Positions 50,579 to 59,624 of a DNA stretch of 64,000 bases are shown here, one piece after another. Position numbers and translations under genes: made by a program. The number at the start of each line of letters is the position of its first letter. Positions within the stretch are counted from its first letter, which is position 1. Origin of the DNA: Arabiibacter massiliensis (GTDB taxonomy: Bacteria > Actinomycetota > Coriobacteriia > Coriobacteriales > Eggerthellaceae); the NCBI RefSeq assembly GCF_900169505.1, contig NZ_LT827021.1:2294001-2358000 (forward strand), in the 5' to 3' direction. The notes under the pieces are model-generated. The model made no database searches. It was given only the letters and a program-made list of their open reading frames with translations, and was not told where the DNA came from.

Positions 50579-51527
50579 TGTGGGAGCTGGTGGCACGAGA
50601 GCTAATCTGAGTGAACTACTGGGCGCACTTAAACCGAAGAGCAAAGAGCCTCGCTCGGTACGAGTTTTGGATTCGTGGATCGCTCATGCGGAGAACGAAT
50701 TTGGAATCGGCCAGGGTGGTAGGCTTGCTTGGCTTGTTGCTTCGACGGTTGCAACGGCGAAGCTGCAGCAGGTCATCTCTGCAACGGGAGACAGATTCTC
50801 GCTGAAGGGAGGAACCCTCCTTCAGCATCGACTAGGTTTGGATGCGCGAGCTACAAAAGATCTCGATGGCATCGTACAAGGCGAGCTCGAGGAATTCCTG
50901 CGTGATCTCGATGCGGAGTTGAAGATACCTTGGGGGCCGGTGGCATTTTATCGAACGCCCGCCGAGGTTATACGGGTGTCGACCCGAGTGGTGAAACCTC
51001 TCAGATTCGAAATGATCCTGTCGCTTCACGGAGATGTGTGGCGGCGTGTTAAAGTCGAAATATCGCCCGATGAGGGCAGAGCTGCATCCTCTCAAGAGCT
51101 TTTGGGCGCTCCGAATCTCGCAGGATTTGGTTTGCCAACGCCTGATTTTCTGGTTGGTATGGCTCTCAGCTATCAGATCGCCCAGAAAGTTCACGCATGT
51201 ACCGATCCCCACGATCCTCCTGCGTTTCGCAATGAACGACCGCGCGACGTGGTTGATCTCGTCCTTTTGAAGCGTCTTGCAGAAGCGACTGGTTCGCCCT
51301 CCAATCTCGATGTGCGATCAGCGATTTTGGACATCTTCTCGTCGAGGGCGAAAGAAGCCCGCATATTGAACAAGCCGATTCGAACATGGCCTGTCAGAGT
51401 GATTGCCTATTCGCATTGGAACGCCGATTATGCTTCCGCTGCGGCGACTTCTCGACTGGATTTGTCGATGGAGGACGCCGTTGGCGAAGTGAATAGGTGG
51501 TTGGAAGATATAGATAACCTGTCTTGA
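50562..51527 (+). CDS. AbiEii-family nucleotidyltransferase toxin
   Basis: A 321-residue toxin of the DNA polymerase beta-like nucleotidyltransferase superfamily. The catalytic segment FSLKGGTLLQHRLGLDARAT then KDLDGIVQGE holds the GG(T) and DxD-like pair. RNERPRDVVDLVLLKRLAE near the C-terminal half is another AbiEii signature. In characterised AbiE pairs the enzyme transfers nucleotides and causes reversible growth arrest that aborts phage infection. The ATG at 50562 has GGAGGGGGAG upstream and lies within the end of the antitoxin gene. Confidence 0.9.
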   Translation: MGDTDDVGAGGTRANLSELLGALKPKSKEPRSVRVLDSWIAHAENEFGIGQGGRLAWLVASTVATAKLQQVISATGDRFSLKGGTLLQHRLGLDARATKDLDGIVQGELEEFLRDLDAELKIPWGPVAFYRTPAEVIRVSTRVVKPLRFEMILSLHGDVWRRVKVEISPDEGRAASSQELLGAPNLAGFGLPTPDFLVGMALSYQIAQKVHACTDPHDPPAFRNERPRDVVDLVLLKRLAEATGSPSNLDVRSAILDIFSSRAKEARILNKPIRTWPVRVIAYSHWNADYASAAATSRLDLSMEDAVGEVNRWLEDIDNLS

Positions 51528-51560
51528 GAAAACCGCTGATCAATCACGTCATTAATCTCC

Positions 51561-51579
51561 GGTTAAGGACTTTTTAACC
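51561..51579. promoter_or_regulatory. Inverted-repeat operator candidate upstream of molybdoenzyme operon
   Basis: GGTTAA-N7-TTAACC at 51561-51579, about 185 bp before the operon start, in a 237-bp gap that shows no gene. No clear -10/-35 pair is visible. Confidence 0.45.
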
Positions 51580-51764
51580 CGAAACTTATGGTCGATTTAT
51601 CGCAATAACCCCTCGAACTTCGTAGAGTGGAGCCAGTGAGAAGCCAAGGGGAGACGAGGCTTCTCCACTCGCATCGGCGGAGGGCGCGCGACCCCTCCCT
51701 CCCGCTCCTCCGCACATGCGAGGATCGATCGGCCTTGACGGCCATCTGAACGAGAGGAGAAGGC

Positions 51765-54250
51765 ATGGCTGAACAAAGGACGCACGGTTTCACGCGTCGA
51801 AGCTTCATCAAGGGCGCAGCTGCCCTGACCGCCGCCGGCGCACTCGTCGGCTGCAGCCCGAAGACGGAGAACCTCGAGGCGACCGACCCCAAGCAGCAAG
51901 AAGTCCCCGAAGAGCAAATCTTTACTGGAGTATGCCGATCAAACTGCTTTGGCGGGTGCTTGCTCAATATTCATGTAAGAGATGGTCAGGTTGTGCGTAC
52001 GTCAGCGGGGGACTTTCCCAATAAGGAGTACAATCGCATCTGTTCCAAGGGGTTGACACAGCCGGCTCGCGTATACAGCGCAGACCGACTGCAGTATCCC
52101 ATGCGTCGCGTCGAGGGGGCTGAGCGGGGCCTGGGCGAGTTCGAACGTATAAGCTGGGACGAGGCGATTGATGAGATTGTCAAAAATGGAATGCCATTAT
52201 CGACGAATATGGCACCCACGCCATTGCTACATGGATGAACTCTGGAAATTTCGGCACGTGCACAGGCGGGGGATTTGCCGGCATCATGCCACGTTTCGGT
52301 GCTGTAATGGGCTTCTCCTCTATCAAGGGTGACATCGATGCAGCTCAAGGTTTTGCTGCAACAAAGATATTCGGAGGTATGACCGAAGCTCAAGCGAATA
52401 ATGAACCGACTGACTACGTCAATTCCAAAACCATTATCAACTGGGCATCTAATCCGACTGTTTCCCAACCGCAGATTGTTCACTTTATGATGGATGCCAA
52501 GGAAAATGGTACGAAATTCATAGTCATAGACCCGGTCTTTAACTCGACTGCTGCAAAGGCAGACTGGTACATTCCCATCAATCCAGCGACAGACGGTGTT
52601 CTGGCTATGGCCATCCTAAACGAAATTATCTCAGGCAATCTCGAAGATGAAGAATTCGTCCGCGCACACACGGAAGCGCCTTTGCTGATCAAAGAGGATG
52701 GTGCTTTTCTGCGTATGAGCGATCTTGGCGTGGAGCCCGAGCAGGGTGTCGATCCCCTGACTGGAGAGCCGACGGTTATTGACCCCTTTGCAGTTTGGGA
52801 TGAAGAGGCGAGTAAAGCAGTTGCTCTCGAAAGTGCGATAAAGCCCGGCTACAAAGACATCAAATCGGTTGATGGGATAGCTGTCCAGACCGTTTGGGCG
52901 AATGCGGCGAATAATGTGGCTGTATGGTCTGCCGAAAAGGCATCTTCAGTATGTGGCGTATCGGCGGAGGATATCCGTGAGTTGACTCGGGTGTATGTTG
53001 AGGATGGTCCGGTCAACACGTACGTGCAGCTGGGGGCCGACCATTACATCAACGGTCATTACAACTATTGGCCGATGTATGCTATTTCGGCCATAACCGG
53101 AAACGTTGGAAAGCCCGGTGCCGCATGTGGGCCAATCTGCGTGCTGCCGAACAACTGCATCGACTTTATGGTGTCAGCAGCACCGATGGACACCGCGGGC
53201 AATCTTGCTCAGGGAGCGGGGCCGGCCTATGGAGCCAATAGTATTCTCGGCATTCTGGAAAGCGGGAAATACGGCGAAGAGGTTGCTGTGATAAAAAGCG
53301 TCTACATCGCTACGACGAATCCTGCGACGGTATGGGCAGACCACGCAAAAACGGTCGAGTTGCTGAAGAAGCTTGAGTTCATTGTTGTTGCCGATGTTAC
53401 CATGACGGAGACGGCTCAATATGCAGACATCCTATTGCCTGTGGCCCATTGGTTTGAAGTAATCGACATGCATACCAATTGCCACACGCATCCCTACTTC
53501 GTCTGGCAGGAAAAAGCAATTGAACCCCAGTTTGAATCGAAGAGCGATTTCGCTATCTTCAAGCTGCTGGCCGAAAAAATGGGTTACGAGGCTTTCTTCG
53601 ACTTCAACGAAGAAGAATACATCTCCATGGGTCTCAATAACGAAGGGGCTAAGGCCTTGGGCCTGACTGTTAATCGACTAAAGGAGGAGCGTGCGGTTCG
53701 CTTCATGCCGGGTGAAACTTATGTTTCGTTCGAGGGTGGACATTTCCTCACTTCGACAGGTAGGGCGAGCCTTTACAAGGAGAGCGTTATGCCTGCTTAC
53801 AATGTTGGCCAGGAGATTGATTTCAGTAAAGAGATATGTCTGTATTGGGAGCCGACACTTGAGGCTGACAAAGCGAGCGCCGTTCGCGCAAAGTATCCCT
53901 TCCACTGTATTTCCGAGCATATGCGCACACGAACCCACAGCCAATGGTACGACGTCGGTTACCTGAAAGAATACGATCCCGAGCCGATCGTTAGGATGAA
54001 TCCTGCGGATGCTGAGGAGCTAGGAATTTTGGAAGGGGATCGGGTGAAGTTGTTTAACGATCGGGGCTCGGTCGTGATGCGCGCGACGTTAAGTTCCGGC
54101 TATCCTCGCGGAATAGTCGGAAGTCCTCGAAGCTATCGCGAGACGGAGTTCATTGAAGGGCATTTCGCGGCTTTGTCCACGAACCAATACAATCAAGTTT
54201 GCGCGAATCAGGCTTTTAACGATGTCGCGGTTGCGATTGAGAAAGCGTAG
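51765..54250 (+). pseudogene. Molybdopterin oxidoreductase catalytic subunit, frameshifted (DmsA-like)
   Basis: Two frames together encode one TAT-exported molybdoenzyme of about 827 residues. Part 1 (51765-52238) has a twin-arginine lipoprotein-like signal (TRRSFIKGAAALTAAGALVG followed by C), an FeS motif with Cys at 57, 61, 65 and about 92, and ends at ISWDEAIDEIVK. The frame shifts in the A5 run at 52182-52186; adding one A restores WNAIIDEYGTHAIATW and joins MNSGNFGTCTGGG. Part 2 runs to 54250 with the molybdopterin-binding and C-terminal domains intact. The product would reduce an unknown respiratory substrate. It is either a recent pseudogene, a slippage-switched gene or a sequence error. 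Composition drops to lower GC from about 51920. Confidence 0.85.
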
Positions 54251-54259
54251 GTGGTGCAG

Positions 54260-54922
54260 ATGGCTCGGTATGGAATGGCGATAGATATCAATCGATGCTT
54301 TGGATGCCACGCCTGCGAGGCGGCATGCAAGGTGGCGAACAATTTGCCGAAAGGCATCGTCTATAACGTTGTGTATACGAAAAACGATAGCAACCGCGAT
54401 ACGTTAGGAATCGCGGCAGTGCGTGGTGCGATGGCGAACGACAACGCTGGTGGCGAATTCCCCAACTGCACGCTCTCCTTCCTTCCCGTGCAATGCCAGC
54501 ATTGCGCGGAGCCGGCGTGCCTCGACGTGTGCCCCACTGGCGCCACTTCCAAGGACGCGGACACCGGCATCGTGTCGGTGGACAGCGAGCTGTGCATCGG
54601 GTGCGAGTCGTGCATCAAGGCGTGCCCGTACGAGGGCGTGCGCACGCTCATCACGTCGCCGGAATACTATCTTGATGTGGTGGTGGGCGAGTACGACGCG
54701 CCGCCGCACAAGGCGGGCACGGTGGAGAAGTGCACGTTCTGCAAGAACCTCATCGACCGCGGCGAGGTGCCGGCGTGCATGCAGCTGTGCCCGGGCCGCG
54801 CGCGCTACTGGGGCGACCTCGACGACCCGGAGTCGGACGTGTCGAAGGCCATCGAGGGCCGCGAGACGATGTTCCTCCGCGAGGAGGCCGGCACGAAGCC
54901 GAGCGTGTACTACCTGCAGTAG
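54260..54922 (+). CDS. 4Fe-4S ferredoxin subunit of molybdoenzyme (DmsB-like)
   Basis: A 220-residue electron-transfer subunit with four cysteine clusters of the DmsB/NrfC type: CFGCHACEAACK, CQHCAEPACLDVCP, CIGCESCIKACPYEG and CTFCKNLIDRG...CMQLCP. It passes electrons from the membrane anchor to the molybdoenzyme. The start at 54260 (MARYGMAI) is preferred; GTG codons at 54251 and 54254 are also in frame. Its first 60 codons are AT-richer and the rest strongly GC-rich, with a sharp change near 54440, consistent with a recombination joint inside the gene. Confidence 0.93.
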   Translation: MARYGMAIDINRCFGCHACEAACKVANNLPKGIVYNVVYTKNDSNRDTLGIAAVRGAMANDNAGGEFPNCTLSFLPVQCQHCAEPACLDVCPTGATSKDADTGIVSVDSELCIGCESCIKACPYEGVRTLITSPEYYLDVVVGEYDAPPHKAGTVEKCTFCKNLIDRGEVPACMQLCPGRARYWGDLDDPESDVSKAIEGRETMFLREEAGTKPSVYYLQ

Positions 54923-54928
54923 ATTCAT

Positions 54929-54960
54929 GGAGGGCGGCGGCTCGCTCAGCCGCCGCCTCT
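54929..54960 (+). terminator. Attenuator-like hairpin between FeS subunit and TorD genes
   Basis: GGCGGCGGCT/AGCCGCCGCC forms a 10-bp stem with a 5-nt loop, followed by TCTTTCG. It may reduce readthrough to the accessory genes. Confidence 0.55.
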
Positions 54961-54976
54961 TTCGAGGGGAGGGCGC

Positions 54977-55651
54977 ATGGAGCGCATCGACGAAGTGAGA
55001 AGGGCCGTGGGCAGGGCCGACCTGTGCGAGCTGCTGTCGTGCGCGTTCGCGTATCCTGACGAGCGGCTCGTGGAGGGCCTGATGGACGGCTCGCTGGCTG
55101 ACGACGCGCTCGCCTGCCTCGTGGACGCCGGCTGCGACGAGGCGTCTGCCCGTGCTGCCGCTGACGGCCTGCGCGCCTGGCCCGATGCCGGCCCGGACGA
55201 GCTGCTCCACGCGATGCGCCGGACGTACACGCGCCTCCACCTCGCTCCGGGCGGGCGCGCGCCCATCTTCCCCTACGAGAGCGCGTTCCTCCATAAAGAG
55301 CGTGGTCTCCCCGGCGTTCCCGCCCTGTTCCGCACGCCGGTCACGCTGGACGTCGAGCGTCAGATGCGCGAAGCTGGCGTCCAGGCGAAGAACAACCGCA
55401 AGGAGCCCTGCGACAGCGTGTTCGAGGAGCTCGAATTCCTCTCCTACCTGTACGCACGGCTTGCCGATGCGCTACACTGCGGTGAAGGCGAAAGCGTGGC
55501 CGCGTGGACAGAGCGCATCCGCATGTTCGAGGAGGAGCATGCGCGGGCGTGGCTGCCCTCGTTCATGCGGCGTACGCAGGAGCTTGCGGACGACGGCCCG
55601 TATCGGGCGCTCGCCGCATTGGGGATGACGGCTATGGGGGTGCTTTCATGA
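54977..55651 (+). CDS. TorD/DmsD-family molybdoenzyme chaperone
   Basis: A 224-residue all-helical chaperone that binds the TAT signal and helps cofactor insertion before export. CELLSCAFAYPDERLVEGLM, the family proline-rich loop YTRLHLAPGGRAPIFPYESA and ELEFLSYLYARLADAL match TorD. HARAWLPSFM near the C-terminus corresponds to the conserved FxxxHLxxW-like region. The ATG at 54977 has GAGGGGAGGG upstream. Its stop overlaps the anchor gene by ATGA. Confidence 0.9.
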   Translation: MERIDEVRRAVGRADLCELLSCAFAYPDERLVEGLMDGSLADDALACLVDAGCDEASARAAADGLRAWPDAGPDELLHAMRRTYTRLHLAPGGRAPIFPYESAFLHKERGLPGVPALFRTPVTLDVERQMREAGVQAKNNRKEPCDSVFEELEFLSYLYARLADALHCGEGESVAAWTERIRMFEEEHARAWLPSFMRRTQELADDGPYRALAALGMTAMGVLS

Positions 55652-56337
55652 AGTTGGTTCTGGTGTTGCTGGGCGCCGTGGCGTTCGCGTTCGCGTGCAA
55701 GCGGCCCATCAAGGCGTGTCCGCTGGCGTTCTACGCGCTGGCCATCGTCCTGGACGTGGCGTTCGTGGTGGGAACGTACGTCGGGTTGCCGCCGCTGGTG
55801 TACGACATCCTGTTCCTCACGCTGCATAAGTGCACGCTGGCCACGGCCCTGTTCGCGGTGGTCATGTACATCGGCGTGTTCCAGCGCGATTCGCGCGTGG
55901 CGACGTACCTGCGCCCCATCCGCGCCGAGCTCTCCATCATCGCGTGGCTGCTGTCACTCGGGCACATGGCGTTCTACCTGTCGTCGTATCTGACCAGCCT
56001 GTCCTCCGGCCTCCCGCAGACCAACGTGGCCGTTTCGTTGGGCGTGGCGCTCGCCTTGCTGGCGCTCCTCGTGGTGCTGGGCGTGACCTCGTTCAACGTG
56101 GTGAAGAAGCGTATGGCGAAGGAGACGTGGAAGCGCGTGCAGAAGCTGGCGTACCCGTTCTGGGCGCTCGTGTACGTCCACCTGCTTCTGCTGTTGCTGC
56201 CCTCCGCGTTGCTCGGCGGCGCGCCGGCGCAGACGGGAGTGGCCGTGTACTCGGTCGTGTTCCTGGGGTACGCCGTGCTGCGCGTGCGCCGCGCCGTGAT
56301 CGACCGTCATCACGTGCCCGAGGCGGCCCTCGCCTGA
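55648..56337 (+). CDS. Ferric-reductase-like haem membrane anchor of molybdoenzyme
   Basis: A 229-residue membrane protein with about six transmembrane helices resembling the ferric reductase-like/MsrQ cytochrome b fold. His residues in helices (FLTLHKCTLATALFAVVMYI, LSLGHMAFYLSSYLTSL, ALVYVHLLLLLLP) could ligate haem. It is likely the quinol-oxidising anchor for the DmsA/B-like subunits. The ATG at 55648 overlaps the torD stop. A perfect 27-bp inverted repeat lies just downstream. Confidence 0.85.
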   Translation: MKLVLVLLGAVAFAFACKRPIKACPLAFYALAIVLDVAFVVGTYVGLPPLVYDILFLTLHKCTLATALFAVVMYIGVFQRDSRVATYLRPIRAELSIIAWLLSLGHMAFYLSSYLTSLSSGLPQTNVAVSLGVALALLALLVVLGVTSFNVVKKRMAKETWKRVQKLAYPFWALVYVHLLLLLLPSALLGGAPAQTGVAVYSVVFLGYAVLRVRRAVIDRHHVPEAALA

Positions 56338-56348
56338 CGACGGCCGAG

Positions 56349-56415
56349 GCGCCGATCTTCGCTCCGAAAACACGCTCCAGCGCGTGAGGCGTGTTTTCGG
56401 AGCGAAGATCGGCGC
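56349..56415. terminator. Perfect 27-bp inverted repeat (terminator or recombination scar)
   Basis: Arms 56349-56375 and 56389-56415 match without error around a 13-nt loop. The arms include GAAAACACGC/GCGTGTTTTC. There is no T-run after the right arm, so it differs from a normal terminator. It closes the molybdoenzyme operon. Confidence 0.8.
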
Positions 56416-56426
56416 GAGATGAGGCA

Positions 56427-56455
56427 TTGACCCCGTTCCTTTGACTCACTATACT
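56427..56455 (+). promoter_or_regulatory. queT promoter
   Basis: TTGACC at 56427-56432 and TATACT at 56450-56455 with 17-bp spacing. The predicted leader is about 90 nt. Confidence 0.85.
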
Positions 56456-56478
56456 GCGGAGACTGCGCGTTTGCATCG

Positions 56479-56521
56479 TTGGGCCCTGCATTCGCGGATT
56501 ACTAGCTGCCCAAAGCCCGCG
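56479..56521 (+). promoter_or_regulatory. Pseudoknot-capable queT leader, preQ1 riboswitch candidate
   Basis: TTGGGC (56479-56484) pairs with GCCCAA (56508-56513), and CGCGG (56493-56497), which lies inside that loop, pairs with CCGCG (56517-56521) outside it. The two stems cross, giving an H-type pseudoknot ending 30 nt before the queT start. Known preQ1 riboswitches are compact pseudoknots that often precede queT. The sequence does not match the class I or II consensus exactly, so class is open. Confidence 0.55.
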
Positions 56522-56551
56522 GCCACGCCGTGCGGAGACAGGAGAATACCC

Positions 56552-57127
56552 ATGAACAAGAAGACGACGTACGTCGCCCAGGCGGGCATGATCGCGGCCG
56601 TGTACGCGGCCGCCACGCTCATCGCGCTCCTCGCGCTGCAGGGGCTGGCGTGGGGGCCGGTACAGTTCCGCATCTCGGAGGCGGTGTGCGTGCTCGCGGT
56701 GCTCACCCCCGCAGCGGTGCCGGGCCTCACCGCGGGCTGCGTCATCGCCAACCTCATCGCGCTCGCCATCAACGGCACTGGTGCGCTCGGCCTGCTCGAC
56801 GTGGTGTTCGGCAGCCTGGCCACGTTCCTCGGCGCGCTCTGGTGCTGGAAGATGCGCGAGCGTCCCAAGCTGGCGCTGCTCGGCCCCGTCATCGCCAACG
56901 CGCTCATCGTGCCCGCGTACCTGCCCATCCTGCTGCAGGGCCTCGGCTACTACACCATCCCGTTCACCACGATCGCGCTCGACGGGCTGTACATTCCCAT
57001 GTACCTGTTCGGCGTCGTGGCCACCGGCCTCGGCGAGGCGCTGGTCATGTACGCGCTCGGCCTCCCGCTGCTCACGGCCCTCAAGCGCTTCGGCGTGGTC
57101 CGCACGCCGGCCGTGCGCGCGGAGTAA
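56552..57127 (+). CDS. queT: QueT-family queuosine precursor transporter
   Basis: A 191-residue membrane protein of the QueT (COG4708) family, an ECF-type substrate-binding component for preQ0/preQ1 or a related base. The family motifs QAGMIAAVYAAATLIALLAL, WGPVQFRISEAVCVLAVLTP and GLTAGCVIANLIA are clear, with six predicted helices. The ATG at 56552 follows GACAGGAGAA; the longer frame from 56441 would translate the leader. The promoter and pseudoknot-capable leader upstream suggest control by its own ligand. No ECF ATPase genes are adjacent, so it would share energising subunits. Confidence 0.92.
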   Translation: MNKKTTYVAQAGMIAAVYAAATLIALLALQGLAWGPVQFRISEAVCVLAVLTPAAVPGLTAGCVIANLIALAINGTGALGLLDVVFGSLATFLGALWCWKMRERPKLALLGPVIANALIVPAYLPILLQGLGYYTIPFTTIALDGLYIPMYLFGVVATGLGEALVMYALGLPLLTALKRFGVVRTPAVRAE

Positions 57128-57201
57128 GGCCTGTTGCCGGGCGAAATCCGCGCGCTTCGCTGTTTACGTGGAGGGCGGGAGGCGACCACATCAAAAGGGC
57201 T

Positions 57202-57207
57202 ACAATA
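57202..57207 (+). promoter_or_regulatory. -10 element of the glycosyltransferase gene
   Basis: TACAAT at 57202-57207, 62 bp before the TTG start. No strong -35. Confidence 0.5.
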
Positions 57208-57268
57208 CGGGGTTGCACAGGATGAGACAAGGCGCGCCTGCGGGCCGCCTCCGAATGAAGGACGTGCA

Positions 57269-58567
57269 TTGAACCCGGTTATCGTCATCCCCACATTCGT
57301 GTCGGCGCGCCGACGCAAAGACGGCGGCAGCGTGCTCACCACCTATGACCATGCGACGCCCATCTCGCAGCCCGGTGAGCTGCCGCGCCTGCTCGCCTCC
57401 CTGCAGAAGGTGCGCGGCCTCGGCCAGGTCGTCGTGCTCGTGGTGAGCGAGCCCTCCATCGAGGGCCAGGCGGCCGAGAAAGTGCAGAGCATCGCCTCGC
57501 GCTACCCGACGCTCAACACGCTCGTGGTGGGCGCGTCGGAACTCGCGCTCATCCAGCAGCGCATGGAGCAGCTGGGCCTGGGAAAGCTGCAGAAGGAGAT
57601 CGGCCTGTCCGGCTACGGCGCGATGCGCAACCTCGGCCTCGTGATGGCCGACGTGCTCGGCTTCGACTCGGTGGTGTTCCTCGACGATGACGAGGTGGTC
57701 GACGACGCGGACTTCCTGCAGAAGGCCATGTACGGCCTGGGCAAGCTCACGAAGAAGGGCATCCCCATCCTGGCCAAGACCGGCTTCTACTTCAACTCCG
57801 AGGGCTCGTACCTGTCGAAGAGCCAGGACAAGTGGTACAACCATTTCTGGCAGCAGGGCCGCGCGTTCAACAAGATGATCGCGAAGTCGATGCGCGGCCC
57901 GCGCCTGTCGCGGTCGAACCACGTGTGCGGCGGCTGCCTCGCGCTGCACAAGGAGGCGTTCAAGCGCCTGTCGTTCGACCCGTGGATCGCGCGCGGCGAA
58001 GACCTCGACTACATGCTCGACCTGCGCATGTACGGCTCCGACATCTGGCTCGACAACCAGTGGAGCCTGCGCCACCTCCCGCCCGAGACCGAGAGCGAGG
58101 GCACGCGCTTCCGCCAGGACATCTTCCGCTGGCTCTACGAGTACCGCAAGATGGAGTACAGCCGCACGCAGATCGACCTTCTGCAGGTGAAGCCGTCGTC
58201 GCTCGAGCCGTATCCGGGCCCGTTCCTCGAGCCGGGCATCACGAAGCGTATCCGCTTGACGGCGTTTCTGCGCAGCCTCGCGCGCCCTGACAAGAAGGCG
58301 TACCGCAAGGCCGCGAAGGCGGCCACGGGCGAGGCCACCACGTACGCGCAGCGCAACTGCGCGAAGTATTTCGAGTTCCAGTTCGTGTGGCCCGAGCTCA
58401 TGGCGCGCATGGAGAACGACCAGATCCTGCGCACGGCCCTCATGCAGTCGGCCGCGCAGCGCCAGGCCGCCATGGGCGCCGACCGGCTGAGCGCGGCGCA
58501 GGCGGCGGGCGCGGCGGGTATCGACCCCGGCGTGACGAGCGAGATCAGGCTCAACATCGCCGAATAG
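57269..58567 (+). CDS. Glycosyltransferase family 2-like protein
   Basis: A 432-residue protein with a GT-A-type fold. The start NPVIVIPTFVSARRR is a typical GT2 first strand. LGLVMADVLGFDSVVFLDDD with DEVVDDADF supplies the DxD metal motif. HVCGGCLALHKEAFKRLSFD and WIARGEDLDYMLDLRMYGSD form the acceptor/ED motif region. The C-terminal 120 residues are helical and basic. The sugar and acceptor are unknown. The TTG start at 57269 has AAGGACG upstream; earlier in-frame codons translate noncoding sequence. It appears monocistronic. Confidence 0.82.
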   Translation: MNPVIVIPTFVSARRRKDGGSVLTTYDHATPISQPGELPRLLASLQKVRGLGQVVVLVVSEPSIEGQAAEKVQSIASRYPTLNTLVVGASELALIQQRMEQLGLGKLQKEIGLSGYGAMRNLGLVMADVLGFDSVVFLDDDEVVDDADFLQKAMYGLGKLTKKGIPILAKTGFYFNSEGSYLSKSQDKWYNHFWQQGRAFNKMIAKSMRGPRLSRSNHVCGGCLALHKEAFKRLSFDPWIARGEDLDYMLDLRMYGSDIWLDNQWSLRHLPPETESEGTRFRQDIFRWLYEYRKMEYSRTQIDLLQVKPSSLEPYPGPFLEPGITKRIRLTAFLRSLARPDKKAYRKAAKAATGEATTYAQRNCAKYFEFQFVWPELMARMENDQILRTALMQSAAQRQAAMGADRLSAAQAAGAAGIDPGVTSEIRLNIAE

Positions 58568-58724
58568 CCCGGTGAGCGGCACCGTGCTTCCGCGCAGAAA
58601 CGCCTGCGTGACGCTTGCCGACGCGTCGTGCCGGGGAAGCGGCGTTCGACTACAGTGGACTCAACCGCGCGGGACGGAAGCGTCCCGCGCATTGATTTTG
58701 CACGGGAAGGAAGGATCTGCTCCC

Positions 58725-59546
58725 ATGGACGTGTTCACGCTCTTCGTGCTGCCGGCGGTCGCCGGCGTGGGAATCGGCATCCTGTCGGGCCTGCTCGGCG
58801 TGGGCGGCGGCACCATCATGGTGCCCATCTTCCGGCTTGCGTTCGGGATGAGTCCGGTCGTTTCCACGGCCACGTCGCTGTTCGCTATCATCCCCACGTC
58901 CGTCTCCGGAGCCGTGTCCCACATCCGGCACAAGACCTGCGTGCCCTCGCTCGGCATCGCGGCGGGCCTGGGCGGCGCGCTCACGTCGCCGGTGGGGGTG
59001 TGGCTCGCACAGATCTCGCCCGCCTGGGCCATCATGCTGGCGGCGGCCCTTATCATCGGCTGGTCGGCGGTGAAGATGCTCGGCAAGGCGTTCAAGATGA
59101 AGTCGAAGCCGAAGGACGCCTCCGCCTCCGCTGCCGTCGCCGAGCCCGCCGATACCGCTCCGACCAAGCTCACGCGCCGCCAGCTGCTCATCGGCGTGGC
59201 GATCGGCCTCGTGGCGGGACTCGCCTCGGGCTACGTCGGCGTGGGCGGCGGCTTCATCATGGTGCCGCTCATGCTGTCGTTCGTGGGCATCGCCATGCGC
59301 CAGGCGTCGGGCACGTCGCTCATCGCGGTCATGATCCTCGCCATCCCCGGGGCCGTCGAGCAGGCGCTGCTCGGCAACATCAACTTCTCCGCCGGCATCG
59401 CCGTGGTAGTGGGATCCATTCCCGGCGCGGTCATCGGGGCGCGCCTCGTGCGCATCGTTCCCGAGCGCATGCTCCGCTTCATCTTCGGAGGCTTCCTCTT
59501 GGTGGCCGCCGCCCTGCTCGTGCTCAACGAATTCGGTATACTGTAG
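58725..59546 (+). CDS. TauE/SafE family sulfite/organosulfur exporter-like permease
   Basis: A 273-residue membrane protein with about eight helices in two homologous halves. Each half contains the family glycine motif: GILSGLLGVGGGTIMVPIFR and GLASGYVGVGGGFIMVPLML. A charged cytoplasmic loop (KMKSKPKDASASAAVAEPAD) separates them. Members export or import sulfite, sulfoacetate or other anions; substrate is unknown here. The ATG at 58725 has GGAAGGAAGG 10-14 bases upstream. The next gene is a kinase on the same strand 78 bp away. Confidence 0.92.
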   Translation: MDVFTLFVLPAVAGVGIGILSGLLGVGGGTIMVPIFRLAFGMSPVVSTATSLFAIIPTSVSGAVSHIRHKTCVPSLGIAAGLGGALTSPVGVWLAQISPAWAIMLAAALIIGWSAVKMLGKAFKMKSKPKDASASAAVAEPADTAPTKLTRRQLLIGVAIGLVAGLASGYVGVGGGFIMVPLMLSFVGIAMRQASGTSLIAVMILAIPGAVEQALLGNINFSAGIAVVVGSIPGAVIGARLVRIVPERMLRFIFGGFLLVAAALLVLNEFGIL

Positions 59547-59624
59547 CCGTGAATTCGCACGCGCCGCGGCTCGCCGCGAACCGCGCGTCGGCAGACCGGG
59601 CGCCACGCCCAGCGGGGAGGTATC

